The position numbers and the translations under genes are program-made. The notes under the pieces are model-generated. The model was not told the DNA's origin, did no database searches, and worked only from the letters and a program-made list of their open reading frames with translations. Below, in pieces: positions 1 through 7,723 of a DNA stretch of 24,383 nt (position 1 is its first letter; each line of letters opens with the position of its first letter). Source of the stretch: an uncultured Faecalibacterium sp. (GTDB taxonomy: Bacteria > Bacillota > Clostridia > Oscillospirales > Ruminococcaceae); the NCBI GenBank assembly GCA_937917475.1, contig CALDNF010000094.1, forward strand, positions 1 through 24,383. Direction: 5' to 3'.

Positions 1-714
1 GACCAGATCGTTGGCCACTCTGCCGGCGAGGAGTTTGACGTGAACGTTACCTTCCCCACCGAGTACCAGGCTGCTGAGCTGGCTGGTAAGGCAGCTGTCT
101 TCAAAATCAAGCTGCACGAGGTCAAGTACAAGGAGCTGCCCGCTCTGGATGATGAGCTGGCTAAGGACTGCTCCGAGTACGACACTCTGGAAGAGTTCAA
201 GGAGTCCATCCGCAAGAACAATCAGGAGCAGCTGGACAAGCAGGACGATCTGGCTGTTGAGAACGCTCTGGTTGATCAGGTCATCGACAGCATGGAGGGC
301 GAGATCCCTCAGGCTATGTACGAGACCCGCATGGACGAGATGGTCAATGACTTCGCATTCCGCGTGGAGCAGCAGGGTCTGCGTCTCGAGGACTACCTGA
401 AGTATATGGGCCAGACCATGGAGCAGTTCCGTGCTTCCTTCATGCCGCAGGCTGAGAAGCAGGTCAAGATCCGTCTGGCTCTGGAGGCTGTTGCCGCTGC
501 TGAGAACATCGAGGCTTCCGAGGAGGAGGTCGCCGCTGAGATTGAGCGCATCGCTGACCAGTACAAGATGGAAGAGGACAAGGTCCGTGAGCTGGTCAAC
601 GTTGACGATCTGAAGAAGGATCTGGCAATCAACAAGGCCATCGACTTCATCAAGAGCCACGCCAACATCGTGGAGAAGGCCGCTGAGACTGAGAAGACCG
701 AGGACGCTGAGTAA
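1..714 (+). CDS. tig: Trigger factor, C-terminal part (5' end outside window)
   Basis: Ribosome-associated chaperone and peptidyl-prolyl isomerase that meets nascent chains at the exit tunnel. The reading frame is open from base 1, so about 237 C-terminal residues are visible. The first ~55 residues are the end of the FKBP-like isomerase domain, including the typical TFPTEYQAAELAGK segment followed by KELPALDDELAKD. The rest is the helical, Glu/Lys-rich SurA-like substrate-cradling domain, ending in an acidic tail. The ribosome-binding N-terminal domain lies upstream of the window. An ATG-initiated reading at base 40 would only be an internal fragment, since the same frame continues to base 1. 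It stands before clpP and clpX, the usual order in Bacillota. Codon use is strongly biased, as expected of a highly expressed gene. Confidence 0.96.
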   Translation, partial: DQIVGHSAGEEFDVNVTFPTEYQAAELAGKAAVFKIKLHEVKYKELPALDDELAKDCSEYDTLEEFKESIRKNNQEQLDKQDDLAVENALVDQVIDSMEGEIPQAMYETRMDEMVNDFAFRVEQQGLRLEDYLKYMGQTMEQFRASFMPQAEKQVKIRLALEAVAAAENIEASEEEVAAEIERIADQYKMEEDKVRELVNVDDLKKDLAINKAIDFIKSHANIVEKAAETEKTEDAE

Positions 715-779
715 TTCAGCCCCTGGGCCGCATTTGCAGGGAGTAACGCTTAAAGCGTGCCCTGTGAGCAAAGGTTGTT

Positions 780-827
780 AAAATTGACCGATACGGCCCT
801 GTTTCTTTTGCCGTATCGGTCAATTTT
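780..827. terminator. Perfect 18-bp inverted repeat between tig and clpP
   Basis: The arms at 780-797 and 810-827 (AAAATTGACCGATACGGC and its exact complement) are separated by a 12-base loop. The stem starts with AAAA and ends with TTTT, so it looks like an intrinsic terminator able to act on both strands. The T run is only four bases. If it terminates tig transcripts, clpP needs its own promoter in the ~37 bases that follow, where I see no good one. Partial termination or a role in mRNA processing or stability are alternatives. Confidence 0.6.
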
Positions 828-864
828 GCAAATAGAATCATTTTCGTATCAGGAGGCGAACTTT

Positions 865-1461
865 ATGAGTTTTGTTCCTTACGTTGTCGAACAGTCGGCA
901 CATGGCGAGCGTTCCTATGATATTTTCTCCCGTCTGCTGAATGACCGCATCATCGTTCTGAGCGAGGATGTCAATGACACCTCCGCCAGCCTTGTGGTGG
1001 CTCAGCTGCTGTACCTGGAAGGGCAGGACCCGGATAAGGATATCAGCCTGTATATCAACAGCCCCGGCGGCTCCATCAGCGCAGGCATGGCCATCCACGA
1101 TACCATGAACTATATCAAGTGCGATGTTTCTACCATCTGCATGGGCATGGCTGCTTCTATGGGCGCATTTCTGCTGGCAAGCGGCACCAAGGGCAAGCGT
1201 TTTGCTCTGCCCAACTCCGAGATCATGATCCATCAGCCGCTGATCGGCGGTCAGGGCGGCGGACTGTCCGGCCAGACTACGGATATCAAGATCCATGCAG
1301 AGCACATGGTGCGCACCCGTGAGAAGATGAACCGGATGCTCAGCGAGTATACCGGCCAGCCGCTGGAGAAGATCCAGATCGACACCGAGCGGGATAATTT
1401 CATGTCTGCACTGGAAGCAAAGGAATACGGCCTGATCGATGAGGTCATTACCCACCGCTGA
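865..1461 (+). CDS. clpP: ATP-dependent Clp protease proteolytic subunit
   Basis: Serine peptidase that forms the double-heptamer barrel fed by ClpX or other Clp ATPases in the cytoplasm. It has 198 residues, the usual family length. The start is the ATG at 865, with AGGAGG at 851-856; the frame is open further upstream, but that part encodes no ClpP sequence. The catalytic triad is visible as Ser98 (GMAASMGA), His123 (MIHQP) and Asp177 (DTERDNF). Compared with the E. coli sequence as I recall it, there are about five extra residues just after MIHQPL, a Gly-rich IGGQGGGLSGQ stretch near the active site. clpX follows after 25 bases, so the two are probably co-transcribed. No CtsR or CIRCE operator was found upstream. 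Confidence 0.97.
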   Translation: MSFVPYVVEQSAHGERSYDIFSRLLNDRIIVLSEDVNDTSASLVVAQLLYLEGQDPDKDISLYINSPGGSISAGMAIHDTMNYIKCDVSTICMGMAASMGAFLLASGTKGKRFALPNSEIMIHQPLIGGQGGGLSGQTTDIKIHAEHMVRTREKMNRMLSEYTGQPLEKIQIDTERDNFMSALEAKEYGLIDEVITHR

Positions 1462-1486
1462 GGAAGAACAATAAGGAAAAAAGGCT

Positions 1487-2821
1487 ATGGCAAATAACAA
1501 TTCCGGCAGAGATAAAAACGAAAAAGATCTGGTTTGCAGCTTTTGCGGGAAGCATCAGGACGAAGTGGAGCGGATGATCATTGGCCCCGGGGTCAATATC
1601 TGCAGTGAGTGCATCGGCCTGTGCTATGACCTGCTCTCGGATAAGCCGGAGCGTTCCGGTTCGGGCAGAGGCCCGCAGAACCGGGGCAGTGCAAGCCGGG
1701 CACGGATCCAGACGGCCGATAATCTTTCGGTCAACATCAAGACCCCGGCTGAGATCAAGGAAGGTCTGGATCAGTATGTCATCGGGCAGGACGAGGCAAA
1801 ACGTGTTCTGGCTGTCTCGGTGTATAACCATTATAAACGGATCCTGAGCGGTGGTAAGGGCGCAGACGTTGAACTGCAAAAGTCCAATGTCCTGCTGCTG
1901 GGCCCCTCCGGCGTGGGCAAGACCTTGCTGGCTCAGACTTTGGCCCGGATGCTGGGTGTGCCGTTCGCCATTGCGGATGCGACTACCCTGACCGAGGCAG
2001 GCTATGTGGGCGAGGACGTAGAGAATATCCTGCTCAAGCTGCTTCAGGCGGCGGATTTTGATGTGCAGAAAGCACAGATCGGCATCATCTATATCGATGA
2101 GATCGATAAGATCACCCGCAAGAGCGAAAATCCCTCCATCACTCGTGATGTGGGCGGTGAGGGCGTGCAGCAAGCTCTGCTGAAGATCCTGGAAGGCACG
2201 GTCAGCAATGTCCCGCCGCAGGGTGGACGGAAGCACCCCCAGCAGGAGTTCATTCAAATCGATACCACCAACATCCTGTTCATCTGCGGTGGTGCATTTG
2301 ACGGTCTGGATAAATATATCCAGCGTCGCACCGATAAATCTGCGCTGGGCTTTGGCAGCAGTCTGAAGGATACCTCCAGCGATGCCCAGAAAGCTCTGCT
2401 GCGGAAGGTGGAGCCCCATGATCTGGTCAAATTTGGCCTGATCCCCGAGCTGATCGGTCGTCTACCGGTCATCACAGTTCTGGACGATCTGGACGAGGAT
2501 GCGCTGGTCCGGGTTCTCAAGGAGCCCCGCAACAGTCTGGTTAAACAGTACAAAGAGTTGCTTGGCATGGACAATGTGGACCTTGAGATCACCGACGAGG
2601 CTCTTCATGCCATTGCACGGAAGACCATCGAGCGGAAAACCGGTGCCCGTGGTCTGCGCAGCGTGATGGAAAGCATCCTGATGCCCATCATGTACGATGT
2701 GCCCAACGATCCCACCATTATCCGGGTGACCATCGATCAGGATACCGTGGAAGGCGGCGAAGCTCACATGGAGTACGGCGCAGTCCGCAAGCGTTATAAA
2801 AATCAGTCTTCTCTGAGCTGA
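1487..2821 (+). CDS. clpX: ATP-dependent Clp protease ATP-binding subunit ClpX
   Basis: AAA+ unfoldase that recognises tagged substrates and threads them into ClpP. It has 444 residues. An N-terminal C4 zinc-binding domain (Cys17, Cys20, Cys39, Cys42) is followed by a short Gly/Ser/Arg-rich linker. The AAA+ core has Walker A GPSGVGKT at 139-146, Walker B IIYIDEID at 200-207 and the sensor-2 GARGLR at about 386-391. The ClpP-docking loop, IGF in most species, reads LGF here (287-289, within SALGFGSS). The start ATG at 1487 has an AAGGA site about ten bases upstream. It follows clpP by 25 bases and ends just before a strong terminator, so the tig/clpP/clpX block ends here. Confidence 0.97.
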   Translation: MANNNSGRDKNEKDLVCSFCGKHQDEVERMIIGPGVNICSECIGLCYDLLSDKPERSGSGRGPQNRGSASRARIQTADNLSVNIKTPAEIKEGLDQYVIGQDEAKRVLAVSVYNHYKRILSGGKGADVELQKSNVLLLGPSGVGKTLLAQTLARMLGVPFAIADATTLTEAGYVGEDVENILLKLLQAADFDVQKAQIGIIYIDEIDKITRKSENPSITRDVGGEGVQQALLKILEGTVSNVPPQGGRKHPQQEFIQIDTTNILFICGGAFDGLDKYIQRRTDKSALGFGSSLKDTSSDAQKALLRKVEPHDLVKFGLIPELIGRLPVITVLDDLDEDALVRVLKEPRNSLVKQYKELLGMDNVDLEITDEALHAIARKTIERKTGARGLRSVMESILMPIMYDVPNDPTIIRVTIDQDTVEGGEAHMEYGAVRKRYKNQSSLS

Positions 2822-2851
2822 ACGAATTTCGTCTCAAGCGGGAAAGACACC

Positions 2852-2889
2852 AGCCCTGTAAAAAGCGTTGCTTTTTGCAGGGCTTTTTT
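2852..2889 (+). terminator. Intrinsic terminator after clpX
   Basis: The arms 2852-2866 (AGCCCTGTAAAAAGC) and 2870-2884 pair over 15 positions with one G-T pair, followed by a run of six T at 2884-2889. The three-base loop suggests the top pair or two may open. It lies 31 bases after the clpX stop. Confidence 0.9.
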
Positions 2890-2900
2890 CTTTCAAAATC

Positions 2901-2929
2901 TTGTTTCCAAACGGATTCTGAGCTATAAT
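2901..2929 (+). promoter_or_regulatory. Sigma-A promoter for the aminotransferase gene
   Basis: TTGTTT at 2901-2906, a 17-base spacer, and a perfect TATAAT at 2924-2929. It lies just after the clpX terminator and about 120 bases before the aminotransferase start, so that gene is an independent unit with a leader of about 115 bases. Confidence 0.75.
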
Positions 2930-3052
2930 ATTAAAGTCTGGAATACCGCTTTGCACAGCAAGGAGAATCATGCCCTCTGGCAGGGGCCTCCGGTTACAAA
3001 GGGGACTGACACGTGTGGGAAACAAAAAGTACGATAAAGGAGTGTGTTTTCT

Positions 3053-4333
3053 ATGGCAAATTATCTTGAGATGAATCGAGACGAGCTGGCAGCCGAACAG
3101 GCAAAGCTGGAAGAAGAATACAAAAAATTTCAGGCAATGGGCCTGAAGCTGAACATGGCCCGCGGCAAGCCCGGCCCTCACCAGATGGATCTGGCAATGG
3201 GTCTGCTCCAGATGACGGACTACACCACCGATGCCGGCACCGACGCCCGTAACTATGGTGATCTTGAGGGCCTGCATGAGGCCCGGGAGCTGTTTGCAGA
3301 TGTGATGGGCGTGAAGCCGGAAGAGGTCTTTGTGGGCGGCAACTCCAGCCTGCAGCTGATGTACAACCTGATCTCCATCGGCTATGTCTTTGGCTTCCCG
3401 GAGTCTCCCTGTCCCTGGTCTCAGGTTGAAAAGCGGAAGTTCCTCTGCCCTGTGCCCGGTTATGACCGCCATTTTGCTATTACGGAGGAATTTGGCTTTG
3501 AGCTCATCAGCGTCCCCATGACTCCGGATGGACCTGATATGGACGCTGTGGAGAAGCTTGTGGCCGAGGATGATACCATCAAGGGCATCTGGTGTGTGCC
3601 GCAGTATTCCAACCCGGATGGCTACACCTACAGTGATGAGACCATTGAGCGTTTTGCATCCATGAAGACCGCTGCCCCTGATTTCAAAATCTTCTGGGAC
3701 GAGGCTTATATCGTTCATCACCTGACCGATGAGATCATTGAGACTCCGGTTCTTCTGAACCAGTGCAAAAAGTATGGTACGCAGAATCGAGTTTTCATGT
3801 TCACTTCCACCAGTAAGATCACCTTCCCGGGTGCCGGCGTTTCTGCATTGGCCTGCAGCGAGGAGATGATGAAGTACGTCTGCAAGCGGTTCTCGGTCAT
3901 GATCATCAGCTATGATAAGATGAATCAGCTGCGGCACGTCCGCTTCCTCAAGAATAAGGAAGGCGTTCTGGCCCATATGGCAAAGCACCGCCGTCGTCTG
4001 GTGCCCTGCTTTGATGCGGTCAAGACTGCTTTTGTGGAGGAACTGTCCCCTTGCGGCGATATCGCTCACTGGACCAATCCCAAGGGCGGCTACTTCATCA
4101 GCCTGTATGTGATGCCGGGCTGCGCAAAGCGTGTGGCTGCGCTCTGCAAAGAAGCCGGTCTGACCCTGACCGGTGCAGGTTCGGCTTACCCCTATCACAA
4201 AGACCCGCAGGATTCCCACCTGCGTATTGCACCCACTTATCCCAGCCTGGATGAGGTGGAAACTGCTTCGGATCTGCTCTGCGTCTGCGTCCGCCTTGCA
4301 ACGGTCGAAAAGCTGCTGGCAGAGAAGAACTAA
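3053..4333 (+). CDS. PLP-dependent aminotransferase (probable aspartate aminotransferase, subgroup Ic type)
   Basis: Fold-type I pyridoxal-phosphate aminotransferase of 426 residues. The N-terminal LNMARGKPGPHQMDLAM segment and overall pattern match the divergent aspartate-aminotransferase family (Pfam Asp_aminotransf) described in actinobacteria and clostridia. Visible PLP residues are Asn187 (SNPDG), Asp216 and Tyr219 (FWDEAY), and the Schiff-base lysine Lys255 (TSTSKITFPGAG). The start is ATG 3053 because AAAGGAG lies at 3036-3042; the in-frame GTG at 3044 is too close to that site. The gene has its own promoter and a following hairpin. The likely reaction is transfer of an amino group between aspartate and 2-oxoglutarate, but the substrate cannot be fixed from sequence. 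Family assignment is firm; substrate is inference. Confidence 0.88.
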   Translation: MANYLEMNRDELAAEQAKLEEEYKKFQAMGLKLNMARGKPGPHQMDLAMGLLQMTDYTTDAGTDARNYGDLEGLHEARELFADVMGVKPEEVFVGGNSSLQLMYNLISIGYVFGFPESPCPWSQVEKRKFLCPVPGYDRHFAITEEFGFELISVPMTPDGPDMDAVEKLVAEDDTIKGIWCVPQYSNPDGYTYSDETIERFASMKTAAPDFKIFWDEAYIVHHLTDEIIETPVLLNQCKKYGTQNRVFMFTSTSKITFPGAGVSALACSEEMMKYVCKRFSVMIISYDKMNQLRHVRFLKNKEGVLAHMAKHRRRLVPCFDAVKTAFVEELSPCGDIAHWTNPKGGYFISLYVMPGCAKRVAALCKEAGLTLTGAGSAYPYHKDPQDSHLRIAPTYPSLDEVETASDLLCVCVRLATVEKLLAEKN

Positions 4334-4351
4334 AGGCTTCCTCAAGCTGTA

Positions 4352-4397
4352 AAATCTCCCTGCACCGCCGCCCGGGCAGCGCAGAGGAGATTTATTA
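4352..4397 (+). terminator. Probable terminator between the aminotransferase gene and secDF
   Basis: AAATCTCC (4352-4359) pairs with GGAGATTT (4386-4393). Inside it, CTGC at 4360-4363 pairs with GCAG at 4381-4384, with one bulged A. The loop is GC-rich and contains GCCCGGGC. A weak T/A-rich tail (TTTATTATATT) follows and runs into the secDF ribosome site. It may end most aminotransferase transcripts. No clear separate secDF promoter was seen. Confidence 0.6.
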
Positions 4398-4420
4398 TAT
4401 TTGGAGGTTTTCCATTTTTT

Positions 4421-6760
4421 ATGAAAACAAAAGGTAAAGCATGGCATCTGGTCGCCGCAGTCCTTTTGATCGCAGCCTTTGTCTACACGGCATTTTTCGG
4501 CGTTGCGGTCAAATATGGCGACACCACCACCACCTACATCAAGGGCGCAAAAGATATCCGCTTTGGCGTGGATATCAAGGGCGGCGTCAATGTCACCTTC
4601 GTTCCCTCGGACGGTTATGATGCAACAGAGGAGCAGCTGGAAGCAGCACAGCTCGTCATTGAGAACCGTCTGGTGGGTCTGAATGTGACAGACTACGAGC
4701 TCTATGTAGACACAAACTCCGACAGCCTGATTTTGGAGTTTCCGTGGCAGTCCGGTGAAACGGATTTTGACCCGGAAGCTGCGATTCAGGAGATCGGCAC
4801 CACGGCTTATCTGACATTCCGGGAGGGAAGCAGTGCGGACGGTGAGCTGATCCTTGACGGCTCTATGGTCGAGAGCGCAGCAGCGCAGTACGGCCCGGTG
4901 AGCGGCAGCAGTTCGGAGTACTACGTTGCTCTCAAGTTCACCGATGAGGGTGCAAAGGCTTTTGGTGACGCAACTACCCGGCTTTATCAGAGCGGCGGCA
5001 GCATCAGCATCTGGCTGGACGATGAAAATGTCAGCGTTGCCTCGGTCAATGCGGCCATTACCGATGGCTCTGCCATCATCACAAGCTCTGCGTCCAATCC
5101 CTTTACGCAGGACGATGTGGTAAAGATGGCCCGGCAGATCAACTCCGGTTCGCTGCCCTTTGCACTGTCGGTGGACAGCTACTCTACCATCAGCCCCAGT
5201 CTGGGCGAGAACAGCCTGAGTGCAATGGTGCTGGCCGGTCTGATCGCATTTGCGCTGATCGTAGTGCTGATGACCCTGCTTTACCGTCTGCCCGGTTTTT
5301 TGGCCTGCATTGCGCTGGCTGGTCAGGTGGCCGCAACGCTGGCTTTTGTCTCCGGTTATTTCCCGGTATTTGAAAGCTTCACCCTGACACTGCCCGGCAT
5401 CGCCGGTATCATTCTGGCCATCGGTATGGGCGTGGATGCCAACGTTATCACGGCAGAGCGCATCAAGGAAGAGCTGCGGAGCGGCAAATCGCTGGACGGT
5501 GCCCTCAAGAGCGGCTTTGCCCGTGGCCTGACGCCCATCATTGACGGCAACGTGACCATTGTGATCGTGGCCATCGTACTGATGGGTGCATTCGGCCCGT
5601 CGGACGGCTTCTTTGCCAAGGCACTTCACTTTGTGTTCTTTGCCTTTGGTCCCTCCACCGCAGGCACGATTTATGCCTTTGGCTATACGCTGCTCACCGG
5701 CGTGCTGCTGAACTTCGTCTTTGGCATCTTTGCTACCCGGGTGATGATCCGTGGTGCGGCTGCGATCCCGGCTCTGCGGAATCCTAAGCTCTACGGCGCA
5801 GATGCCGTAGGCAAGGAGAGCAAGCAGCCGGCCGTCCATAATGTGATGGGCCTGAAAAAACGGTTCCTGACCGTTTCTGCCTGCCTGATGGCTCTGATTT
5901 TGGCATCTGCCCTGATTTTGGGTGTCCGGCTGGATACGGAGTTCACCGGCGGTGCCATGATCACCCTGAGTTATGAGGATAGCTTTGACCTCAGCGCAGT
6001 GCAGAGCACCGCTTCGACTGCGCTGGAAAGCAAAGACCTGACTCTTCAGACAGGTGAGAACGTTGCGACCGGAGAACAGACCCTTAAAATCTCCATGCCT
6101 GGCACGGAGACCGTGACCACCGAACAGGTGGAGGAGCTGATCGACTCTCTGAACGAGGCATATCCGGAAAACAGCTTTGCACAGCTGTCCCTCAGCAACG
6201 TCAGCGCAGCCATGGGCACCAAGTTCCTTCAGAAGAGTTTGGTTGCCGTGGTGTTTGCACTGGTGCTGATCCTGCTTTATATCGCAGTCCGCTTCAAGAA
6301 CATCGGCGGTCTTACCGGCGGCATGATGGCAGTGCTGGCTCTGCTGAATGACCTGATGGTGGTGTTTGGAACCTTTGTGCTCCTGCGCACTCCGCTGGAT
6401 GGCAATTTCGTCGCTGCCATGCTGACCATTCTGGGCTACTCCATTAACGATACCGTTGTCGTCTATGACCGTATCCGGGAGAACCGCAGCCTGCTGGGCA
6501 AAAAGGCCTCGTTTGAAGAGCTGGTCAACCTTTCGGTCAGTCAATCGGCCCGCCGTACCATCATTACCACGGTGACTACGGTAATGGCTCTGGGTGTGAT
6601 GTGCATCATCTCCAAACTGTATGGTCTGGACAGCATATTCACCTTTACATTCCCGCTTATGATGGGCATGATCAGCGGTGTGTATACTTCGCTCTGCGTT
6701 TCCACCTCCGCATGGGCCCTTTGGAATGAGCGGAAAAAGTCCGGCAAGAAAGCAGACTGA
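4421..6760 (+). CDS. secDF: Protein translocase accessory subunit SecDF (fused)
   Basis: Membrane protein of the RND superfamily that uses the proton-motive force to help pull exported proteins out of the SecYEG channel. SecD and SecF, separate in many bacteria, are one chain of 779 residues, close to other SecDF fusions. A first membrane helix (about 9-28) leads to the SecD motif FGVDIKGGVNV (48-58) and a large extracytoplasmic domain. The SecD helical bundle includes GMGVDANVITAERIKEE (335-351). The SecF half begins near residue 480, with LDTEFTGG at 504-511 and GYSINDTVVVYDRIREN at 672-688. A hydrophobic insertion of roughly 20 residues (about 391-414) separates the last SecD helices. The start ATG has TTGGAGG about a dozen bases upstream. 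nrdR follows after 51 bases. Confidence 0.96.
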   Translation: MKTKGKAWHLVAAVLLIAAFVYTAFFGVAVKYGDTTTTYIKGAKDIRFGVDIKGGVNVTFVPSDGYDATEEQLEAAQLVIENRLVGLNVTDYELYVDTNSDSLILEFPWQSGETDFDPEAAIQEIGTTAYLTFREGSSADGELILDGSMVESAAAQYGPVSGSSSEYYVALKFTDEGAKAFGDATTRLYQSGGSISIWLDDENVSVASVNAAITDGSAIITSSASNPFTQDDVVKMARQINSGSLPFALSVDSYSTISPSLGENSLSAMVLAGLIAFALIVVLMTLLYRLPGFLACIALAGQVAATLAFVSGYFPVFESFTLTLPGIAGIILAIGMGVDANVITAERIKEELRSGKSLDGALKSGFARGLTPIIDGNVTIVIVAIVLMGAFGPSDGFFAKALHFVFFAFGPSTAGTIYAFGYTLLTGVLLNFVFGIFATRVMIRGAAAIPALRNPKLYGADAVGKESKQPAVHNVMGLKKRFLTVSACLMALILASALILGVRLDTEFTGGAMITLSYEDSFDLSAVQSTASTALESKDLTLQTGENVATGEQTLKISMPGTETVTTEQVEELIDSLNEAYPENSFAQLSLSNVSAAMGTKFLQKSLVAVVFALVLILLYIAVRFKNIGGLTGGMMAVLALLNDLMVVFGTFVLLRTPLDGNFVAAMLTILGYSINDTVVVYDRIRENRSLLGKKASFEELVNLSVSQSARRTIITTVTTVMALGVMCIISKLYGLDSIFTFTFPLMMGMISGVYTSLCVSTSAWALWNERKKSGKKAD

Positions 6761-6811
6761 AACCAACACTGACATTCCGGCCTTTATGGCCGAAAGCAGG
6801 AGGAACAATTT

Positions 6812-7279
6812 ATGAAATGCCCCTATTGCGGTGATGAAGAGTCCAAGGTGATCGATTCCCGCCCCACAGAGGATGGCGAGCGGATCCGCCGCCGCCGGGA
6901 GTGTCTGCGCTGCCATATGCGGTTTACCACCTATGAAGTCGTGGAGACGGTGCCGCTGATCGTCATCAAAAAGGACAACTCCCGTGAGCCTTTTGACCGT
7001 CAGAAGCTTCTCAACGCCATGCTCCGGGCCTGCGCAAAGCGGCCGGTAAGTTTTGAGACGCTGGAGCACGCAGTCAGCAGCATTGAACAAACGCTGATGA
7101 GCTCCTATGACCGGGAGGTCACCAGTGTCCGGATCGGTGAACTGACCATGCAGGAGCTGAAAAAGATCGACGAAGTGGCATATGTCCGCTTTGCGTCGGT
7201 CTATCAGCAATTTGCCGACGTGGAAAGTTTTTTCAATGAGCTGAAAAAACTGATGGGCGACCGGAACGAAAAGAAATAG
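6812..7279 (+). CDS. nrdR: Transcriptional repressor NrdR
   Basis: Nucleotide-sensing repressor of ribonucleotide reductase genes. It has 155 residues, the typical length. The N-terminal zinc ribbon uses Cys3, Cys6, Cys31 and Cys34 (CPYC...CLRC). It is followed by the Arg-rich DNA-binding segment GERIRRRREC and an ATP-cone domain beginning VPLIVIKKDNSREPFDRQKL. A full AGGAGG at 6798-6803 sets the ATG at 6812. A short CGGCC/GGCCG hairpin lies in the 51-base gap after secDF, too weak to call a terminator, so the two may share a transcript. No ribonucleotide reductase gene is in the window, so its targets are elsewhere. Confidence 0.96.
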   Translation: MKCPYCGDEESKVIDSRPTEDGERIRRRRECLRCHMRFTTYEVVETVPLIVIKKDNSREPFDRQKLLNAMLRACAKRPVSFETLEHAVSSIEQTLMSSYDREVTSVRIGELTMQELKKIDEVAYVRFASVYQQFADVESFFNELKKLMGDRNEKK

Positions 7280-7299
7280 TCTCCGCTTATGGAAATACC

Positions 7300-7344
7300 A
7301 AAAAGCGTGTCCGCACTCTGAAAAGGGGAGCGGGCACGCTTTTT
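7300..7344. terminator. Bidirectional terminator between nrdR and the DUF4363 gene
   Basis: The arms 7300-7314 (AAAAAGCGTGTCCGC) and 7330-7344 pair over 15 positions with one G-T pair and a 15-base loop. The stem opens with five A and closes with five T, so it can end transcription from nrdR on the plus strand and from the DUF421/DUF4363 operon on the minus strand. The two transcription units converge here. Confidence 0.88.
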
Positions 7345-7354
7345 GTTGTTCCGG

Positions 7355-7723
7355 TCACAAAAGCCGCCGGGCCAGCCAGTCCAGTGTTTCCACCTGAACC
7401 TGTGCCCGCCGCAGTTCTCCAAAAGCTTCCTCGGGGGCGTTTTGTTCCAGATAGCCGTCAGCAGCACGGAGGCAGGCTTCCAGCTCGGTAAAATCATCGG
7501 TGCGGAGCAGATGATTCATTCCTTCCCGCATCCGGTCACAGAGCTCAGAGCCTGCACTGAGAGAACGCCGGGCGGCGGTGTAATTATCGTCCCGGATCGC
7601 TTCGGCGGCGCAGTCCAGATCTTCGGAAATTTGTGCGGCAAAAACCTGTACCCGAAAACTGCTGTAAAAAGCGACCGCCAACAACAGAGCTGTGATGACA
7701 AGACAGGCGTAGATCCGTTTCAT
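7355..7723 (-). CDS. DUF4363-family protein
   Basis: A 122-residue protein with one N-terminal membrane helix or uncleaved signal anchor (about residues 3-22: MKRIYACLVITALLLAVAFY), followed by a helical, acidic extracytoplasmic domain that ends in a double-Leu tail. The pattern resembles the DUF4363 family, short anchored proteins often found beside DUF421 genes in clostridia. Its ATG overlaps the DUF421 stop (ATGA at 7720-7723), so the two are translationally coupled. No biochemical function is established as far as I know. Its position beside a germination-receptor operon suggests a role at the spore inner membrane or envelope, which is inference. Family assignment is moderate, since it rests on resemblance only. 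Confidence 0.65.
   Translation of the reverse strand: MKRIYACLVITALLLAVAFYSSFRVQVFAAQISEDLDCAAEAIRDDNYTAARRSLSAGSELCDRMREGMNHLLRTDDFTELEACLRAADGYLEQNAPEEAFGELRRAQVQVETLDWLARRLL

Noticed and set aside
780..827. CtsR or CIRCE operator before clpP
   Set aside because: The GGTCAA and TTGACC elements are inverted across a long stem rather than the tandem GGTCAAA-NNN-GGTCAAA of CtsR, and the TTAGCACTC-type CIRCE arms are absent.
757..864. Upstream extension of clpP to a GTG at 757
   Set aside because: It would cross the hairpin, has no ribosome site and adds residues unlike ClpP; AGGAGG before ATG 865 decides the start.
2834..7210. A 1458-codon open frame on the minus strand opposite the aminotransferase, secDF and nrdR genes
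   Set aside because: The three sense genes are all in the same frame and lack TTA, CTA and TCA codons, which alone keeps the complementary frame open. The predicted chain is low-complexity (His/Gln/Gly/Ala-rich), and the sense proteins are clear family members.
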